From Pseudomonas protegens (lineage in GTDB: Bacteria > Pseudomonadota > Gammaproteobacteria > Pseudomonadales > Pseudomonadaceae): a stretch of 64,000 bases of DNA. Each line of letters starts with the position of its first letter. Position 1 is the stretch's first letter. Both the position numbers and the translations under genes were made by a program. The stretch is taken from assembly GCF_003363755.1 (NCBI RefSeq), contig NZ_CP031396.1, positions 2,294,001-2,358,000 of the forward strand. The letters run 5' to 3'. Positions 40,441-50,547 of the stretch are shown in pieces. The notes under the pieces are model-generated. The model did no database searches and had not been told where the DNA came from. It saw nothing but the letters and a program-made list of their open reading frames with translations.

Positions 40441-41406
40441 ATGATCAACAATCGCCGCGCCGTCTTCCTCGATCACAGCTCACTGGACCTGGGCGACCTG
40501 GATCTGAGTGCGCTGCATGAGTGCTTCAGCCCCCTGCAAGTGCATGCCAACACCCCCGCGGAGCAAGTGACCGAGCGCTTGCAGGGTGCCCAGGTCGCCA
40601 TCAGCAACAAGGTGGCCCTGAGCGCCGAGACCCTGGCGGCCTGCCCTGATCTGCAACTGATCCTGGTGGCCGCCACCGGCACCAACAATGTCGATCTGGC
40701 CGCTGCCCGCCAACAAGGCATCAGCGTCAGCAACTGCCAGGGTTATGGCACTCCGTCGGTGGCCCAGCACACCCTGATGCTGCTGCTCAATCTCGCCACT
40801 CGGGTTGCCGACTACCAACAAGCCGTGGCCGCCGGCCGCTGGCAACAGGCCAAGCAGTTCTGCCTGCTGGACTTCCCCATCATCGAACTGGCGGGCAAGA
40901 CCCTGGGTCTGCTGGGCAATGGCGAGCTAGGCAGCGCCGTGGCACGCCTGGCCGAAGCCTTTGGCATGCGCGTGGTATTGGGGCAGATCCCCGGACGCCC
41001 GGCTCGAGCGGATCGCCTGCCGCTGGAGGAACTGCTGCCACAAGTGGATGCCCTGACCCTGCACTGCCCACTCAACGAACACACCCGAAACTTCATCGGT
41101 GCCCGGGAACTGGCCCTGCTCAAGCCCGGCGCCCTGGTGGTCAACACCGCCCGCGGCGGCCTGATTGATGAACAGGCCCTGGCCGATGCGCTGCGCAGTG
41201 GTCATCTGGGTGGGGCGGCCACCGACGTCCTGAGCGTCGAGCCGCCGGTGAACGGCAATCCACTGCTGGCCGGTGATATCCCACGCCTGATCGTCACGCC
41301 GCACAATGCCTGGGGCAGCCGCGAAGCTCGCCAGCGAATCGTCGGGCAACTGACGGAAAATGCCCAAGCCTTCTTCAGTGGCGCCCCACTGCGTGTCGTG
41401 AGTTGA
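40441..41406 (+). CDS. D-isomer-specific 2-hydroxyacid dehydrogenase (glycerate/hydroxypyruvate reductase type)
   Basis: 321 residues with NAD-binding turn [16 protein letters not shown] (about 151-166) and the catalytic trio: Arg in [12 protein letters not shown], Glu in DVLSVEPP, His in VTPHNAWGS. The frame continues open upstream, but homology begins at [16 protein letters not shown], the ATG at 40441. Closest in pattern to HprA glycerate dehydrogenases; the exact substrate is uncertain. It precedes rsmC by about 30 bases and may share a transcript. Confidence 0.9.
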   Translation: MINNRRAVFLDHSSLDLGDLDLSALHECFSPLQVHANTPAEQVTERLQGAQVAISNKVALSAETLAACPDLQLILVAATGTNNVDLAAARQQGISVSNCQGYGTPSVAQHTLMLLLNLATRVADYQQAVAAGRWQQAKQFCLLDFPIIELAGKTLGLLGNGELGSAVARLAEAFGMRVVLGQIPGRPARADRLPLEELLPQVDALTLHCPLNEHTRNFIGARELALLKPGALVVNTARGGLIDEQALADALRSGHLGGAATDVLSVEPPVNGNPLLAGDIPRLIVTPHNAWGSREARQRIVGQLTENAQAFFSGAPLRVVS

Positions 41407-41437
41407 TAAACTTCGCCACTTTTTTCGGGTGCGGATC

Positions 41438-42436
41438 ATGGACACACGCAGTGAAGTACTGTTACGCCAGGCTCAATTGTTTCAAGGCTCACTGCTGCTG
41501 GCCGGCCTGACCGCGGATGACCTGCTCGGGCGCCTGCCCAATGCCCGTGGCTGGAGCTGGCACGCCGGTGACCACGCGGCCCTGGAGGCACGCTTTCCAG
41601 GCCGCAGCCACTTTGGCGTAGAAGCACCGGCAGAATCCTTCGACAGCGCCGTGCTGTTCCTGCCCAAGTCCAAGGACCTCACTGACTACCTGCTCAACGC
41701 CCTGGCCTCACGCCTGGCCGGACGCGAGCTGTATCTGGTGGGCGAGAAGCGCAGCGGCGTGGAGAGCGCCGCCAAGCAACTCAACCCTTTCGGCAAACCG
41801 CGCAAGCTCGACAGCGCGCGCCACTGCCAGCTGTGGCAGGTCACGGTCGCCAACGCTCCCGAACCGGTGGCGCTGGAGAGTCTGGCCCAGGAATACGAAC
41901 TGCCCCTGGCCGAAGGTCCATTGACGGTCGTCAGCCTGCCGGGCGTGTTCAGCCACGGGCGCCTGGACCGCGGCACCGCGCTGTTGCTGGAGCATCTGGA
42001 TCACTTGCCCGCCGGCCACCTGCTGGACTTCGGCTGTGGCGCCGGGGTGCTGGGGGCCACAGTGAAGCGCCGCTACCCGGACAACAGCGTGACCTTGCTG
42101 GATGTGGACGCCTTTGCCGCCGCCAGCAGTCGCCTGACCCTGGCCGCCAACGGTCTTGAAGCCGAGGTGCTGACCGGCGACGGAATTGATGCCGCGCCCA
42201 TGGAATTGAACTGCATTCTGACCAATCCCCCCTTCCATACCGGGGTCCACACCGATTACCAAGCCACAGAAAACCTGCTGCGAAAAGCGGCCAAACATCT
42301 GCAAAAAGGCGGCGAACTACGGGTAGTGGCCAACAGCTTCCTGCGCTACCAACCCCTGATCGAAGAGCACCTCGGACCCTGCGCAATCAAGGCCGAAGGC
42401 CAGGGATTTCGGATTTATCGGGCCAAACGCGGCTGA
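41438..42436 (+). CDS. rsmC: RsmC, 16S rRNA G1207 N2-methyltransferase
   Basis: SAM-dependent methyltransferase for G1207 of 16S rRNA. 332 residues in the RsmC layout of two tandem methyltransferase domains, only the second active: SAM motif [20 protein letters not shown] (about 195-214) and catalytic NPPF in [13 protein letters not shown]. The ATG at 41438 ([15 protein letters not shown]) is used instead of a GTG three codons earlier. Confidence 0.95.
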   Translation: MDTRSEVLLRQAQLFQGSLLLAGLTADDLLGRLPNARGWSWHAGDHAALEARFPGRSHFGVEAPAESFDSAVLFLPKSKDLTDYLLNALASRLAGRELYLVGEKRSGVESAAKQLNPFGKPRKLDSARHCQLWQVTVANAPEPVALESLAQEYELPLAEGPLTVVSLPGVFSHGRLDRGTALLLEHLDHLPAGHLLDFGCGAGVLGATVKRRYPDNSVTLLDVDAFAAASSRLTLAANGLEAEVLTGDGIDAAPMELNCILTNPPFHTGVHTDYQATENLLRKAAKHLQKGGELRVVANSFLRYQPLIEEHLGPCAIKAEGQGFRIYRAKRG

Positions 42437-42489
42437 CCTTCTTTTCGCAAACAAGGCTTGCCGAATGGAGTTTGCCTAGGCAGAATCCG

Positions 42490-42690
42490 CTCCGTCCTAG
42501 GGGAGTAGTCTCCCACGAGCGCCACGCTCGTCCGGCATGCGTCAACATACTTGGTCCTCAGACCATGGCGCATGCGACCCAAGAGTCCGCACAGACGGAC
42601 CGCAGGGTTTGACAAGACCTATGACACGCACACCTTACCCGGGGCGGGAAGGCTGTACGTGTCATAGCCGTGTCGACCCGCCCCTTAGGA
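42490..42690 (+). promoter_or_regulatory. yybP-ykoY (manganese) riboswitch
   Basis: Aptamer about 42490-42601 with the family core GGGGAGTAG (42500-42508), P1 arms TCCGTC (42491-42496)/GACGGA (42594-42599), and the CGTCAACATACT...CAGACCATGGCGCATGCG helix (GCATGCG/CGCATGC). Members of this class bind Mn2+ and often precede GDT1/UPF0016 or mntP genes, as here. A competing hairpin GTCCG (42585-42589)/CGGAC (42596-42600) uses the P1 3' arm. CAGGGTTT (42603-42610) is fully complementary to AAACCCTG (42691-42698) between the Shine-Dalgarno and the start codon, which suggests translational control. Confidence 0.88.
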
Positions 42691-42698
42691 AAACCCTG

Positions 42699-43286
42699 AT
42701 GATGCTGGATTCTCTCCTCGTTCCCACCGCAATCGTTGCCTTGGCCGAAATCGGCGACAAGACGCAACTGCTCGCCCTGATTCTTGCCGCGCGCTTTCGC
42801 AAACCCTGGCCCATCATCGCCGGCATCGTCGCCGCGACCCTGGCCAACCATGCGGCCGCCGGCGCGGTAGGTGCCTGGTTCGGCAGCTTCTTCTCGGACG
42901 CGACCCTGCACTGGATTCTCGCCGCCAGCTTCACCGCCACCGCCCTGTGGACCCTGGTTCCAGACAAGATGGATGACGATGAAGCCACTACCGCACGCAA
43001 GTTCGGGCCTTTCCTCACGACCCTGATCGCGTTCTTCCTGGCTGAAATCGGCGACAAGACCCAAGTCGCTACCGTCATGCTGGCGGCGCAATATCCGGAT
43101 CTGTGGCTGGTGATCATCGGCACCACCCTGGGCATGCTGATTGCCAACGTGCCGGTGGTTCTGGCGGGTAACTTCGCCGCGGACAAGCTGCCCCTGACCC
43201 TGATTCGTCGCCTGGCGGCGACGGCCTTCTTCATCCTCGCCGTAGTGGCGGTGTACAAGGCCATGCAGATCAGTGGCTGGCTGTAA
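42699..43286 (+). CDS. GDT1/UPF0016 (TMEM165) family Mn2+/Ca2+ transporter
   Basis: 195-residue inner-membrane protein with six helices and the two inverted family signatures ALAEIGDKTQLLALI (about 14-28) and FLAEIGDKTQVATVM (about 112-126); the E-x-G-D-K-T clusters bind the cation. The manganese riboswitch upstream points to a Mn2+ exporter. AGGA lies eight bases before the ATG at 42699; a second ATG follows directly. Confidence 0.93.
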   Translation: MMLDSLLVPTAIVALAEIGDKTQLLALILAARFRKPWPIIAGIVAATLANHAAAGAVGAWFGSFFSDATLHWILAASFTATALWTLVPDKMDDDEATTARKFGPFLTTLIAFFLAEIGDKTQVATVMLAAQYPDLWLVIIGTTLGMLIANVPVVLAGNFAADKLPLTLIRRLAATAFFILAVVAVYKAMQISGWL

Positions 43287-43292
43287 ATGAAA

Positions 43293-43343
43293 TCGCCGGC
43301 AAGTCGACTCCTACATAACCTGCAGGAGCCGGCTTGCCGGCGA
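43293..43343. repeat. REPIN (inverted REP pair)
   Basis: CGCCGGCAAGTCGACTCCTAC (43294-43314) faces GCAGGAGCCGGCTTGCCGGCG (43322-43342), a near-perfect inverted pair in the convergent gap between the GDT1 and M48 genes. It has the group-typical core GGAGCCGGCTTGCCGGCG. Confidence 0.85.
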
Positions 43344-43370
43344 AAGCCTCAGCGCAAATGAAGCAATGGA

Positions 43371-44189
43371 TCAGGACTTCTTGGCCTGCTCATACAACGG
43401 CATCACCTTTGGAATCGCCGCCTGCAAGGAGGCGATACGGCTGGTGGAAGCCGGGTGAGTACTCATGAACTCGGGCGGCGCAGAACCACCGGCAGCCTGG
43501 CCCATCTTGTTCCACAAGCTGATGGCCGCGTTCGGGTTGTAACCGGCGCGGGCAGCCAGCTCCAGACCAATCAGGTCCGCTTCGTTTTCATTCTCGCGGC
43601 TGTTGGGCAGAGTCATCAGCAGGCTCACCCCGTTGTCGCCCAGGGCTACGGTTTCCTGCGAGACACCGAACAGGGTAGCGATCTGCTTGCCTGCACCGAC
43701 CGCGTACTGCTTGGACATCGCTTCACGACCATGCTCGCGCAGGGCGTGGGCAATTTCATGACCCATGACCGCAGCGATTTCATCGTCAGTCAGTTTCAGC
43801 TTTTCGATCAGCCCGGAGTAGAAAATGATCTTGCCGCCAGGACCGCAGTTGGCGTTGAGCTCGTCGCTCTTGATCAGGTTGACTTCCCATTTCCACTGCG
43901 CGCAGTCGGGACGGAAGGTCGGTGCCTGGGCAATCAGGCGATTGGCAATGACCTGCAGGCGCTTGGCATTGGCACTGGTCTTGTCCAGCACGCCTTGGCT
44001 GCTGGCCTCACCCAGAGTCTGTTGATAAGACTGGGCGTAGGACTGGTTGACTTCAGCACTGGATAGCATGCTGAACATCGACTGCTTGCGATCCACACCC
44101 ACCACGCCACCGCTGGTGGTATTGACCGTTTCACAGCCGGTCAGCAGCACAGCAGCGCTCAATGCACATACGAGTAACGACTTCTTCAT
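43371..44189 (-). CDS. M48-family metallopeptidase lipoprotein (LoiP/YggG-like)
   Basis: 272-residue zinc protease anchored in the outer membrane. Lipobox LLTGC (Cys 19), zinc site HEIAHALREHG (His 144, Glu 145, His 148) and the third ligand region ENENEADLIGLELAARAGY. E. coli LoiP cleaves misfolded or outer-membrane substrates; the role here is presumably envelope quality control. Start at the second of two ATGs because GGGAGG lies seven bases before it. Confidence 0.92.
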   Translation of the reverse strand: MKKSLLVCALSAAVLLTGCETVNTTSGGVVGVDRKQSMFSMLSSAEVNQSYAQSYQQTLGEASSQGVLDKTSANAKRLQVIANRLIAQAPTFRPDCAQWKWEVNLIKSDELNANCGPGGKIIFYSGLIEKLKLTDDEIAAVMGHEIAHALREHGREAMSKQYAVGAGKQIATLFGVSQETVALGDNGVSLLMTLPNSRENENEADLIGLELAARAGYNPNAAISLWNKMGQAAGGSAPPEFMSTHPASTSRIASLQAAIPKVMPLYEQAKKS

Positions 44190-44463
44190 CATGAAACCTC
44201 CCTGAAAACATGGCGCGTATCCTAAGGGCGGAACTGTGTCCGCGCCAGATGCAAAACACGCATTCAGTCGCAATTCAGATACATCCAGATCCAGACGAAA
44301 AAACTTCACATTTCGCCCGAGGCCGCCAACGGCCTGCAACACGCCCCCGCCAATAACGACCTTTAACCATCTGAAACAGTCATTTCTCCTCTCCAGGCTA
44401 ATGACCGGCGAGGCTGCGGCCGATACAGCACGGCAGACCTAAATTCCTGCGCCCGGAGCCTCT

Positions 44464-46605
44464 ATGAAGTTCAAGTCGATCCAGTTTTCCGTCGCCGCCC
44501 TGGCCGGTGCCATTGTCCTCAGCGTGGTTGTAGCCCTGGTGCTGTACGCCCTGTTCTCCGGGGCCAAGACCCAGCAAATGGTGCAAGAGCGGACCCAGGC
44601 CCAATTCGAGCAAGTCATCGAACAGCGCCTGAGCGGCCTGGCGCAGACTCAGGTCAGCCAGATCCAACGGGAACTGGAAGCGCCACTGCTGATTGCCGGC
44701 GGCCTGGTGCGGGTCAATGCCCTGATGGGCACCCAGGACTCCCAAGGCCATGCCGGACTCAGCCTGAACCGTGAACAGCTGATCGCCCTGATCAAGGAGA
44801 ACGTCACCCAGAATCCGAAGATCCTCGGCGCCTACATCGCCTGGGAGCCGGGTGCCATCGACCACAACGACGCGGCTTACATCGGCACCTCGGTGGTAGG
44901 CATGGATGCCGCCAACGGGCGCTTCCTGCCCTGGTGGTTCCGCAACGAAGACGGCAGCCTGGGCCTGGACAAGCTGGCCGACGTCAACGACCGGACCCTG
45001 CTCTCCACTGGCGTGCGTACCAGCGAGTACTACCTGTGCTCCCAGGACAGCCTCAAGTCCTGCGTCATCGACCCCGCTCCGTACAAGGTCGGCGACAAGG
45101 TAGTGATGCTCGCCTCCTTTATTCAGCCCATCCTGCTCAACGGCAAATTCCAGGGCATCGTCGGCGCTGACCTGTCGGTGAACTTCATTCAGGACATGCT
45201 GGTCGCTGCCAATCAGAAGCTCTACAACGGTGCCGGGGAAATGGCCCTGATCGGCGGCAACGGCCGTCTGGTGGCCTACACCAAGGATTCGAGCAAGTTC
45301 GGCGAGAAAGTCAGCGACGTGCTGCGCCAAGACACCGTGGCCAGACTGTCCAACCTCAAACGCGGCGAAGTGACCTACAACGTCGACCAGGCCAACGGCC
45401 AGATTGCCCTGTACCTGCCGTTCGGTATCGGTCAGACCGATGCCAACTGGACGCTGATGCTGCAACTGCCCCTGGGGGCGGTGATGGCCGATCTGGACAA
45501 GCTGCAAGGCGACCTGGCCGAACAGCGCAAGGCCGACACCTTCGGCATGGCCATGGTCGGCTTGGTGATTGCTGGCCTCGGCCTGCTGGTGATCTGGTTG
45601 GTGGGGCACGGCATCGCACGTCCACTGCGGCAGATGGTGGCCATGCTCGATGATATCGCCCAGGGCGAAGGCGACCTGACTCGGCGCCTGACCAGCGACC
45701 GGGCCGACGAGCTAGGCTCCATCGCCAAAGGGTTCAACACCTTCCTGGCCAAGCTGCAGGCAATGATCAGCCAAGTGGTGACCTCGGTACAGAGCGTCAG
45801 CGATTCCTCGGAACATACCGCCGATATCGCCATTCGCACCAACCAGGGCGTACATAAACAGATGGTGGAAATCGACCAAGTGGCCACGGCAGTGCATGAA
45901 ATGACCGCCACCGCCCAGGACGTGGCCCGCAATGCGACCCAGGCCGCGCAAGCGGCCAGTCATGCCGATCAGGCCGCCAGCCAGGGCATGCAGATCGTGC
46001 GCGACACCTCCAGCTCGATTGGCGCCCTGGCCGAGGAAATCGGCCGCGCAGTGGGCGTGGTGCAGACCCTGGCCAAGGACAGCGAGAACATCAACGCGAT
46101 TCTTATTGCCATCCGTGGGATTGCCGAGCAGACCAATCTTCTGGCCCTTAACGCAGCGATCGAGGCAGCACGAGCAGGCGAACAGGGCCGCGGCTTTGCC
46201 GTGGTCGCCGACGAAGTGCGCAATCTGGCCCAGAAGACCCAGCAGGCCACGGAAGAAATCCAGTCGATGATCCAGCAGCTGCAGCAGGGCACCCGGGAAG
46301 TGGTGCGGGTCATGGAAGACAGCCAGCACAAGACCGACCAAAGCGTGGAGCATGCGGCCAAGGCAGCCCAGGCTCTGGAAACCATCACTCAGGCGGTATC
46401 GGTGATCAACGACATGAACACCCAGATCGCCAGCGCCGCCGAGGAGCAGAGCGCAGTGGCCGAGGACATCAACCGCAACGTGATCAACATCGGCCAGGTG
46501 GCCAACGAGGTAGCAGGCGGTGCCGATGAGTCCAGCGCCGCCAGCGCCGGGCTGACCAAGCTCGCCGAACAGCAACGGCGCCTGATCAATCAGTTCAAGG
46601 TTTAA
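44464..46605 (+). CDS. Methyl-accepting chemotaxis protein with dCache-type sensor
   Basis: 713 residues: membrane helix 9-31, large periplasmic sensor to about 358 with dCache-like features ([44 protein letters not shown]), second helix about 360-382, HAMP (about 383-436), and a methyl-accepting domain with the hairpin tip [19 protein letters not shown] (about 575-593). There is no C-terminal CheR-binding pentapeptide. The sequence reminds me of the P. aeruginosa malate receptor CtpM, but I cannot confirm the ligand. Confidence 0.93.
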   Translation: MKFKSIQFSVAALAGAIVLSVVVALVLYALFSGAKTQQMVQERTQAQFEQVIEQRLSGLAQTQVSQIQRELEAPLLIAGGLVRVNALMGTQDSQGHAGLSLNREQLIALIKENVTQNPKILGAYIAWEPGAIDHNDAAYIGTSVVGMDAANGRFLPWWFRNEDGSLGLDKLADVNDRTLLSTGVRTSEYYLCSQDSLKSCVIDPAPYKVGDKVVMLASFIQPILLNGKFQGIVGADLSVNFIQDMLVAANQKLYNGAGEMALIGGNGRLVAYTKDSSKFGEKVSDVLRQDTVARLSNLKRGEVTYNVDQANGQIALYLPFGIGQTDANWTLMLQLPLGAVMADLDKLQGDLAEQRKADTFGMAMVGLVIAGLGLLVIWLVGHGIARPLRQMVAMLDDIAQGEGDLTRRLTSDRADELGSIAKGFNTFLAKLQAMISQVVTSVQSVSDSSEHTADIAIRTNQGVHKQMVEIDQVATAVHEMTATAQDVARNATQAAQAASHADQAASQGMQIVRDTSSSIGALAEEIGRAVGVVQTLAKDSENINAILIAIRGIAEQTNLLALNAAIEAARAGEQGRGFAVVADEVRNLAQKTQQATEEIQSMIQQLQQGTREVVRVMEDSQHKTDQSVEHAAKAAQALETITQAVSVINDMNTQIASAAEEQSAVAEDINRNVINIGQVANEVAGGADESSAASAGLTKLAEQQRRLINQFKV

Positions 46606-46634
46606 TCCGGCAGCACGCCGCCGCTCCATCCCTC

Positions 46635-46693
46635 TTGGAAGCCGGCTTTTCGGTGAAGGTGGCTCAAGGCCCTTGCGCCGGCAAGCCAGCTTC
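46635..46693. repeat. Degenerate REP pair
   Basis: TTGGAAGCCGGCTTTTCGG and the inverse GCGCCGGCAAGCCAGCTTC lie in the convergent gap between the chemoreceptor and the SRAP gene. The arms match the local REP core with several changes. Confidence 0.6.
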
Positions 46694-46706
46694 TATTGCC
46701 AGCCAA

Positions 46707-47327
46707 TCAGGCGGGGGTCAGGCACTCGGGGCCGTTGAGCTTGGGGTCGTTGACCAGGCTGGCCAGGACCCGCTCGCGCAACACGGCGGGCGGTTGAGCG
46801 AGCAAAGCTTGCAAGGCAGGTAGCGGCGTCTCGGGATCGAGCCAGACTTCCTGGGCAGCGGCATCCAGGATCAACGGACGACGCAGATTGGCAGCCGCCT
46901 GAGTCACCACCGCAGTACTCAACCAGACCTGTTCCTGTACCGGATAGGCTTCCCAGATCGCGGCAAAGAATATCGACGAACCCTCACCCGGCGTCAGCCA
47001 ATAAGGCCGTTTACGACTTCCGCCGCGCCATTCATAGAAGCCGTTGGCCGGTAACAGACAGCGGCGTTCACGGAACGCCTGACGAAACATCGGCTGCTCC
47101 GCCAGGGTTTCCGCCCGGGCATGAGCCGGGGTACGCGACAGGTCCGTCAGCCAGGGCGGGGTCAGCCCCCAACGGGCCCGGGCCAGCATGCGCTGGCCGT
47201 TTTCGACCCGCTGGATCAGCACCGAATCATTGGGCGATATATTCCACTGCGCGCGCTGATCCTCGGGAAATCCCGGCAAGGCGGCAAAAGCGGGGTTCCA
47301 ACGAAACAGGGCATAACGTCCACACAT
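46707..47327 (-). CDS. SRAP (HMCES/YedK) family abasic-site protein
   Basis: 206-residue protein that cross-links to abasic sites in single-stranded DNA through Cys2. With the ATG at 47327 the product begins MCGRYALF, exposing the catalytic Cys after Met removal; further motifs are RCLLPANGFYEWRG (catalytic Glu) and the His-containing region is replaced locally by PLILDAAAQEVWLD. An ATG four codons upstream would bury the Cys, so the shorter start is right. It stabilises AP sites during replication. Confidence 0.92.
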   Translation of the reverse strand: MCGRYALFRWNPAFAALPGFPEDQRAQWNISPNDSVLIQRVENGQRMLARARWGLTPPWLTDLSRTPAHARAETLAEQPMFRQAFRERRCLLPANGFYEWRGGSRKRPYWLTPGEGSSIFFAAIWEAYPVQEQVWLSTAVVTQAAANLRRPLILDAAAQEVWLDPETPLPALQALLAQPPAVLRERVLASLVNDPKLNGPECLTPA

Positions 47328-47362
47328 GGGGCAATACAACTCTCGGCAAATCGGCGCTCAGC

Positions 47363-47623
47363 CTAACAGACCAGCACCCCGGTAAAACTATCCGGTTCTT
47401 CAAAGGGCAATGGCTGGGCCGCATTGTACGCAGCGATCAGTTCCAGCGCCTGCTGCGCCTGATCATTCTCCACCGTCAGCCCCAGCAGTCCGAACAGCGG
47501 TAACTCCCCCGCCCCGCCCAACAAATCGCGCCCTTGCAGGTGTGCCTCGATACCCTCGCTCGCCAGCATGCACTGGAGTAACTCGCCTTCCATCAGATTT
47601 TCCGGCTCATAGATGCGCTGCAT
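47363..47623 (-). CDS. DUF2007 domain protein (putative signal-transducing)
   Basis: 86 residues starting MQRIYEPENLMEGELLQCML; the DUF2007 fold (GlnB-like, about residues 1-68) includes EGIEAHLQGRDLLGGAGELP. These proteins are thought to bind small regulators, but no function is proven. It lies 16 bases after the CPXCG protein gene, so the two probably form an operon. Confidence 0.85.
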   Translation of the reverse strand: MQRIYEPENLMEGELLQCMLASEGIEAHLQGRDLLGGAGELPLFGLLGLTVENDQAQQALELIAAYNAAQPLPFEEPDSFTGVLVC

Positions 47624-47639
47624 AAGAACCACGCCCCAC

Positions 47640-47822
47640 TCAGTCATTTTCACTGTGGACATCGAGCATCCACTCCCGACCATCGGTTTGCAGCGTGAAG
47701 ACAATGGGCCGGCAGCACACCGGGCAGTCTTCGATATAGGTCTGGTCGCCGGCGGACAGGTCCAATACAGCTTCTGCCTGTTCGCCACAGTAAGGGCATT
47801 GATAATGGTCGGTTTCCAGCAT
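47640..47822 (-). CDS. CPXCG-motif cysteine-rich small protein
   Basis: 60 residues with a zinc-ribbon pair CPYCGEQ (about 9-12) and CPVCCRP (about 33-36), the defining CPXCG pattern. Function unknown. First gene of a short operon with the DUF2007 gene. Confidence 0.88.
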   Translation of the reverse strand: MLETDHYQCPYCGEQAEAVLDLSAGDQTYIEDCPVCCRPIVFTLQTDGREWMLDVHSEND

Positions 47823-47961
47823 CGCCGTCTCCAGAGTGACTTATGCGTATAATCGCCGGTCTATTTGCAGGGCTTTTTTTGTTTGAGCTGAACTTTCAGA
47901 CCATGCCCGGCTTTTTTCGATACAGACCTTTTCTTACCCTAGCCGTTTCTAACAAGAGAGC

Positions 47962-49128
47962 ATGATGGGCGAATTCGATGCCATCCGACCTTACCACGAC
48001 AGCGAAGTACCAGCGGTGCTGGCCCGGCTGCTCAGCGACAAGGCGTTTCTAGATATCCTCACCCACTTCCGCTTCCCGCGTTTTGCCAATACGTTCGGCT
48101 GGCTGCTCAAACCCCTGATTGCCCATCGCCTGCGCCGCGAATTCGCCGGGGTCACTTCGGTGGCGACCCTGCAGGACAAGGTCGAGTTCTACGTCGACCA
48201 CACCATTGAACGTGCCACCGACGGCGTGACCTATACCGGCGTCGAGCAGTTCAAATCCGGCACCGCCTATGTCTTCCTGGCCAACCATCGCGACATCGTC
48301 ATGGACCCGGCCTTCGTCAATTACGCGGTGTATCACGCCGGACTGCCGACACCGCGCATCGCCATTGGCGACAACCTGCTGCAGAAGCCGTTCGTCAGCG
48401 ACCTGATGCGCCTGAACAAGAGTTTCATCGTCCATCGCTCCATCAGCGGGCGCCGGGAAAAACTCGCGGCCTATCAACTGCTCTCGGCCTATATCAACCA
48501 TTCGATCCGCAACGACGTCCAGTCGATCTGGATCGCCCAGGCCGAAGGCCGGGCCAAGGATGGCGACGACCGCACCGAGTCGGCGATCCTCAAGATGTTC
48601 CACATGAGCCGCAAGGACGAGCCGTTTGGCGAGGTCATCCAATCGCTGAACCTGACCCCGGTGTCCATCAGCTACGAATATGACCCCTGCGACCAGGCCA
48701 AGGCCCGGGAGCTGTACATCCGCGCCACCACCGGCAGCTACACCAAAGCGCCAGGGGAGGATGACGTGAGCATCGCCAAAGGCATCACTGGCTATAAGGG
48801 CCGGGTCCACGTGAACTTCGCCGCCCCCATCAGCGAACTGTTCGAAGACACCAAGCAATTGGCCATGGAAATGGACCGGCAGATTCTCGGCGGCTACCGC
48901 CTGTTCCCGGTGCATTACCTGGCGTATGCCCAGTGGAGCGATGCCGACCCGCAACTGCAGGTACCGAGCGCCGCCGAGGTCTTCGCGCCACAGGAACTGG
49001 CCAAGGCCGAGGAAGAATGGCAGCGCCGGCTGGACGCCTGCCCACCGGAGCACCGCCCTTACCTGGTGCTGCAATATGCCAATCCGGTGCGCAATCAGTA
49101 CCGGGTCAAGGCAGGACTGGCGCTGTAA
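47962..49128 (+). CDS. 1-acylglycerol-3-phosphate acyltransferase family protein
   Basis: 388-residue PlsC-like acyltransferase; catalytic motif NHRDIVMD (His 109, Asp 114) in FLANHRDIVMDPAF. It is longer than PlsC and has no obvious N-terminal membrane helix. The family member in other Pseudomonas is annotated as an acyltransferase of unknown acceptor. ATG at 47962; a second ATG follows at 47965. Confidence 0.85.
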   Translation: MMGEFDAIRPYHDSEVPAVLARLLSDKAFLDILTHFRFPRFANTFGWLLKPLIAHRLRREFAGVTSVATLQDKVEFYVDHTIERATDGVTYTGVEQFKSGTAYVFLANHRDIVMDPAFVNYAVYHAGLPTPRIAIGDNLLQKPFVSDLMRLNKSFIVHRSISGRREKLAAYQLLSAYINHSIRNDVQSIWIAQAEGRAKDGDDRTESAILKMFHMSRKDEPFGEVIQSLNLTPVSISYEYDPCDQAKARELYIRATTGSYTKAPGEDDVSIAKGITGYKGRVHVNFAAPISELFEDTKQLAMEMDRQILGGYRLFPVHYLAYAQWSDADPQLQVPSAAEVFAPQELAKAEEEWQRRLDACPPEHRPYLVLQYANPVRNQYRVKAGLAL

Positions 49129-49146
49129 TCGCGGCACTGCAACGCA

Positions 49147-49172
49147 CAACGGCGCCCGCGGGCGCCGTTGTC
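49147..49172. terminator. GC-rich bidirectional hairpin after the acyltransferase gene
   Basis: Perfect inverted repeat ACAACGGCGCC/GGCGCCGTTGT with loop CGCG, between convergent genes. It lacks a U-tract on either strand, so termination would have to be inefficient or factor-assisted. Confidence 0.5.
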
Positions 49173-49194
49173 ATGTCTGCGGTTCAAGGATCGG

Positions 49195-49476
49195 TCAGAA
49201 ACGCGTACTGATCCAGGACACCAGCAATGCCAGCCCCAGGCAAGCGAAACCGAAGCGGTAGAAGAATCGGTTCATTCGTAAAGTAGCGGGGTCCAGCATG
49301 GGTTGACCCAGCCCCCGGTCTTCACTCTGGACGGCCAGGTTGGCCAGGGCCCGCCGTTCACGGCAACGAGTGGCGTGCAGCAGCCAACTGCCCGGGCAAG
49401 CAAACAGCAGGGCCAGCAGGTTGATCAATTTGGCAGGGTGGGCGTTGAACATCGACCAGATCAGTTGCAGCGACAT
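49195..49476 (-). CDS. Small membrane protein, unknown
   Basis: 93 residues with two likely helices (about 14-33, AKLINLLALLFACPGSWLLH, and 71-88, RFGFACLGLALLVSWIS). Start at the second ATG, six bases after GAGG. No family recognised; the reading frame, ribosome-binding site and hydrophobic pattern support a real gene. Confidence 0.6.
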   Translation of the reverse strand: MSLQLIWSMFNAHPAKLINLLALLFACPGSWLLHATRCRERRALANLAVQSEDRGLGQPMLDPATLRMNRFFYRFGFACLGLALLVSWISTRF

Positions 49477-49665
49477 CATGAACCTCGAATGAAACCTGTA
49501 TTCGGGTCGTCGAGTGCACCCGCGGCGCGGATTCTACTCAATCCCCGGATAAACGCGGGGGCTTTCCGACCAGTAACGAGGTGTCGACCCATTAATTTGA
49601 AACGTCATCTTTTCGTCATCTAAACAAGCCAGTCTGTTGCCCCTCGATGCCCCACGGAGCTTGTC

Positions 49666-49872
49666 ATGCTGCACGCAGAAAACCAGGATCGCCTTTACCT
49701 GATAGCCCCCAGTGAAGAACAGCAAGCGCTAGTGGGCGCCCTGGCCTTCAACGTTCAGGACCGGCATTGGCTGGTGTATTGCGCCCTGGGCGGACATCAG
49801 CATGCGGACTTGCCGGAAACCGATCTGCTGACCGGCGTCAGCATGCTGGACTTCTACGTCGAGGCGGCCTGA
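49666..49872 (+). CDS. Small hypothetical protein
   Basis: 68 residues (MLHAENQDRLYLIAPSEEQQ...), acidic, without membrane segment or known motif. GGAG six bases before the ATG and a strong terminator ten bases after the stop make it a convincing gene. Confidence 0.7.
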   Translation: MLHAENQDRLYLIAPSEEQQALVGALAFNVQDRHWLVYCALGGHQHADLPETDLLTGVSMLDFYVEAA

Positions 49873-49882
49873 CACGCGAACA

Positions 49883-49922
49883 GCAAAAAGCCCGGCTGCC
49901 TGATGGGCAGCCGGGCTTTTTA
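49883..49922. terminator. Bidirectional terminator
   Basis: 12-bp stem AGCCCGGCTGCC/GGCAGCCGGGCT, loop TGATG, with A-run left and T-run right (about 49885-49921). Serves the small gene on the plus strand and the YajG lipoprotein gene on the minus strand. Confidence 0.93.
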
Positions 49923-49962
49923 GTGACGGAGCCAGTAGCGGGCATGAAGCCGCAGCGGCGCC

Positions 49963-50547
49963 TTACTCGCCGAGGATCTGGCCGACGGTCGGGTCCTTGA
50001 ACAGACGGGTCAGCGCATCGCTCAGTACGTCGCTCACCAGTTTGGTATTGGTGTCCTGGTTCGGCGCCATGCCGAAACGCTGGTCAAGGGAGGCGCCATA
50101 GCGACCGCTGTAGCGACGGTTGGCGTTCTGCACATCGGAACGGAAAGTGGCGCCAATGGTGGCCTCGGTCACGTACAGGCCCTCTTTGGGCGACTGGTAC
50201 TTGAGCTCGGCCAGGGTAACGGTCAACTGCGGAGCATTGCTGCCGCCAGCGGTCGGGGTGAAGCCCAACAGACGTACCGCGGCTTCGGCCTGGGCCTGCA
50301 GTTTCGGCAGGATCTGCGCGCTCTGCACAGTAATGGCGCTGGTTTCCGGGTACAGACCGCCACGGGTACCCAGGGTCGGCGATGGACGTCCATCAACCAC
50401 TTTCACCACCACCGGCTGGCCATGGCCGACGGGGGCCAACTGGGTCGTGAGCTTCGGCTCCGGGCTCAGTTGTTGCGGGCTGTGGGCGCAACCCACCAGC
50501 GACAGGCTGGTCACAGTGATCAAACCGAACAACAGGCGTTGCAACAT
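49963..50547 (-). CDS. YajG-family lipoprotein
   Basis: 194 residues, lipobox LVGC (Cys 20 from the chosen ATG), then the YajG core (VVKVVDGRPSPTLGTRGGLY, TVTLAELKYQSPKEGLYVTEATIGATF). Start at 50547 because GGAG lies eight bases upstream; an ATG two codons earlier has only two bases of spacing. Function unknown; probable outer-membrane lipoprotein. Confidence 0.87.
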   Translation of the reverse strand: MLQRLLFGLITVTSLSLVGCAHSPQQLSPEPKLTTQLAPVGHGQPVVVKVVDGRPSPTLGTRGGLYPETSAITVQSAQILPKLQAQAEAAVRLLGFTPTAGGSNAPQLTVTLAELKYQSPKEGLYVTEATIGATFRSDVQNANRRYSGRYGASLDQRFGMAPNQDTNTKLVSDVLSDALTRLFKDPTVGQILGE

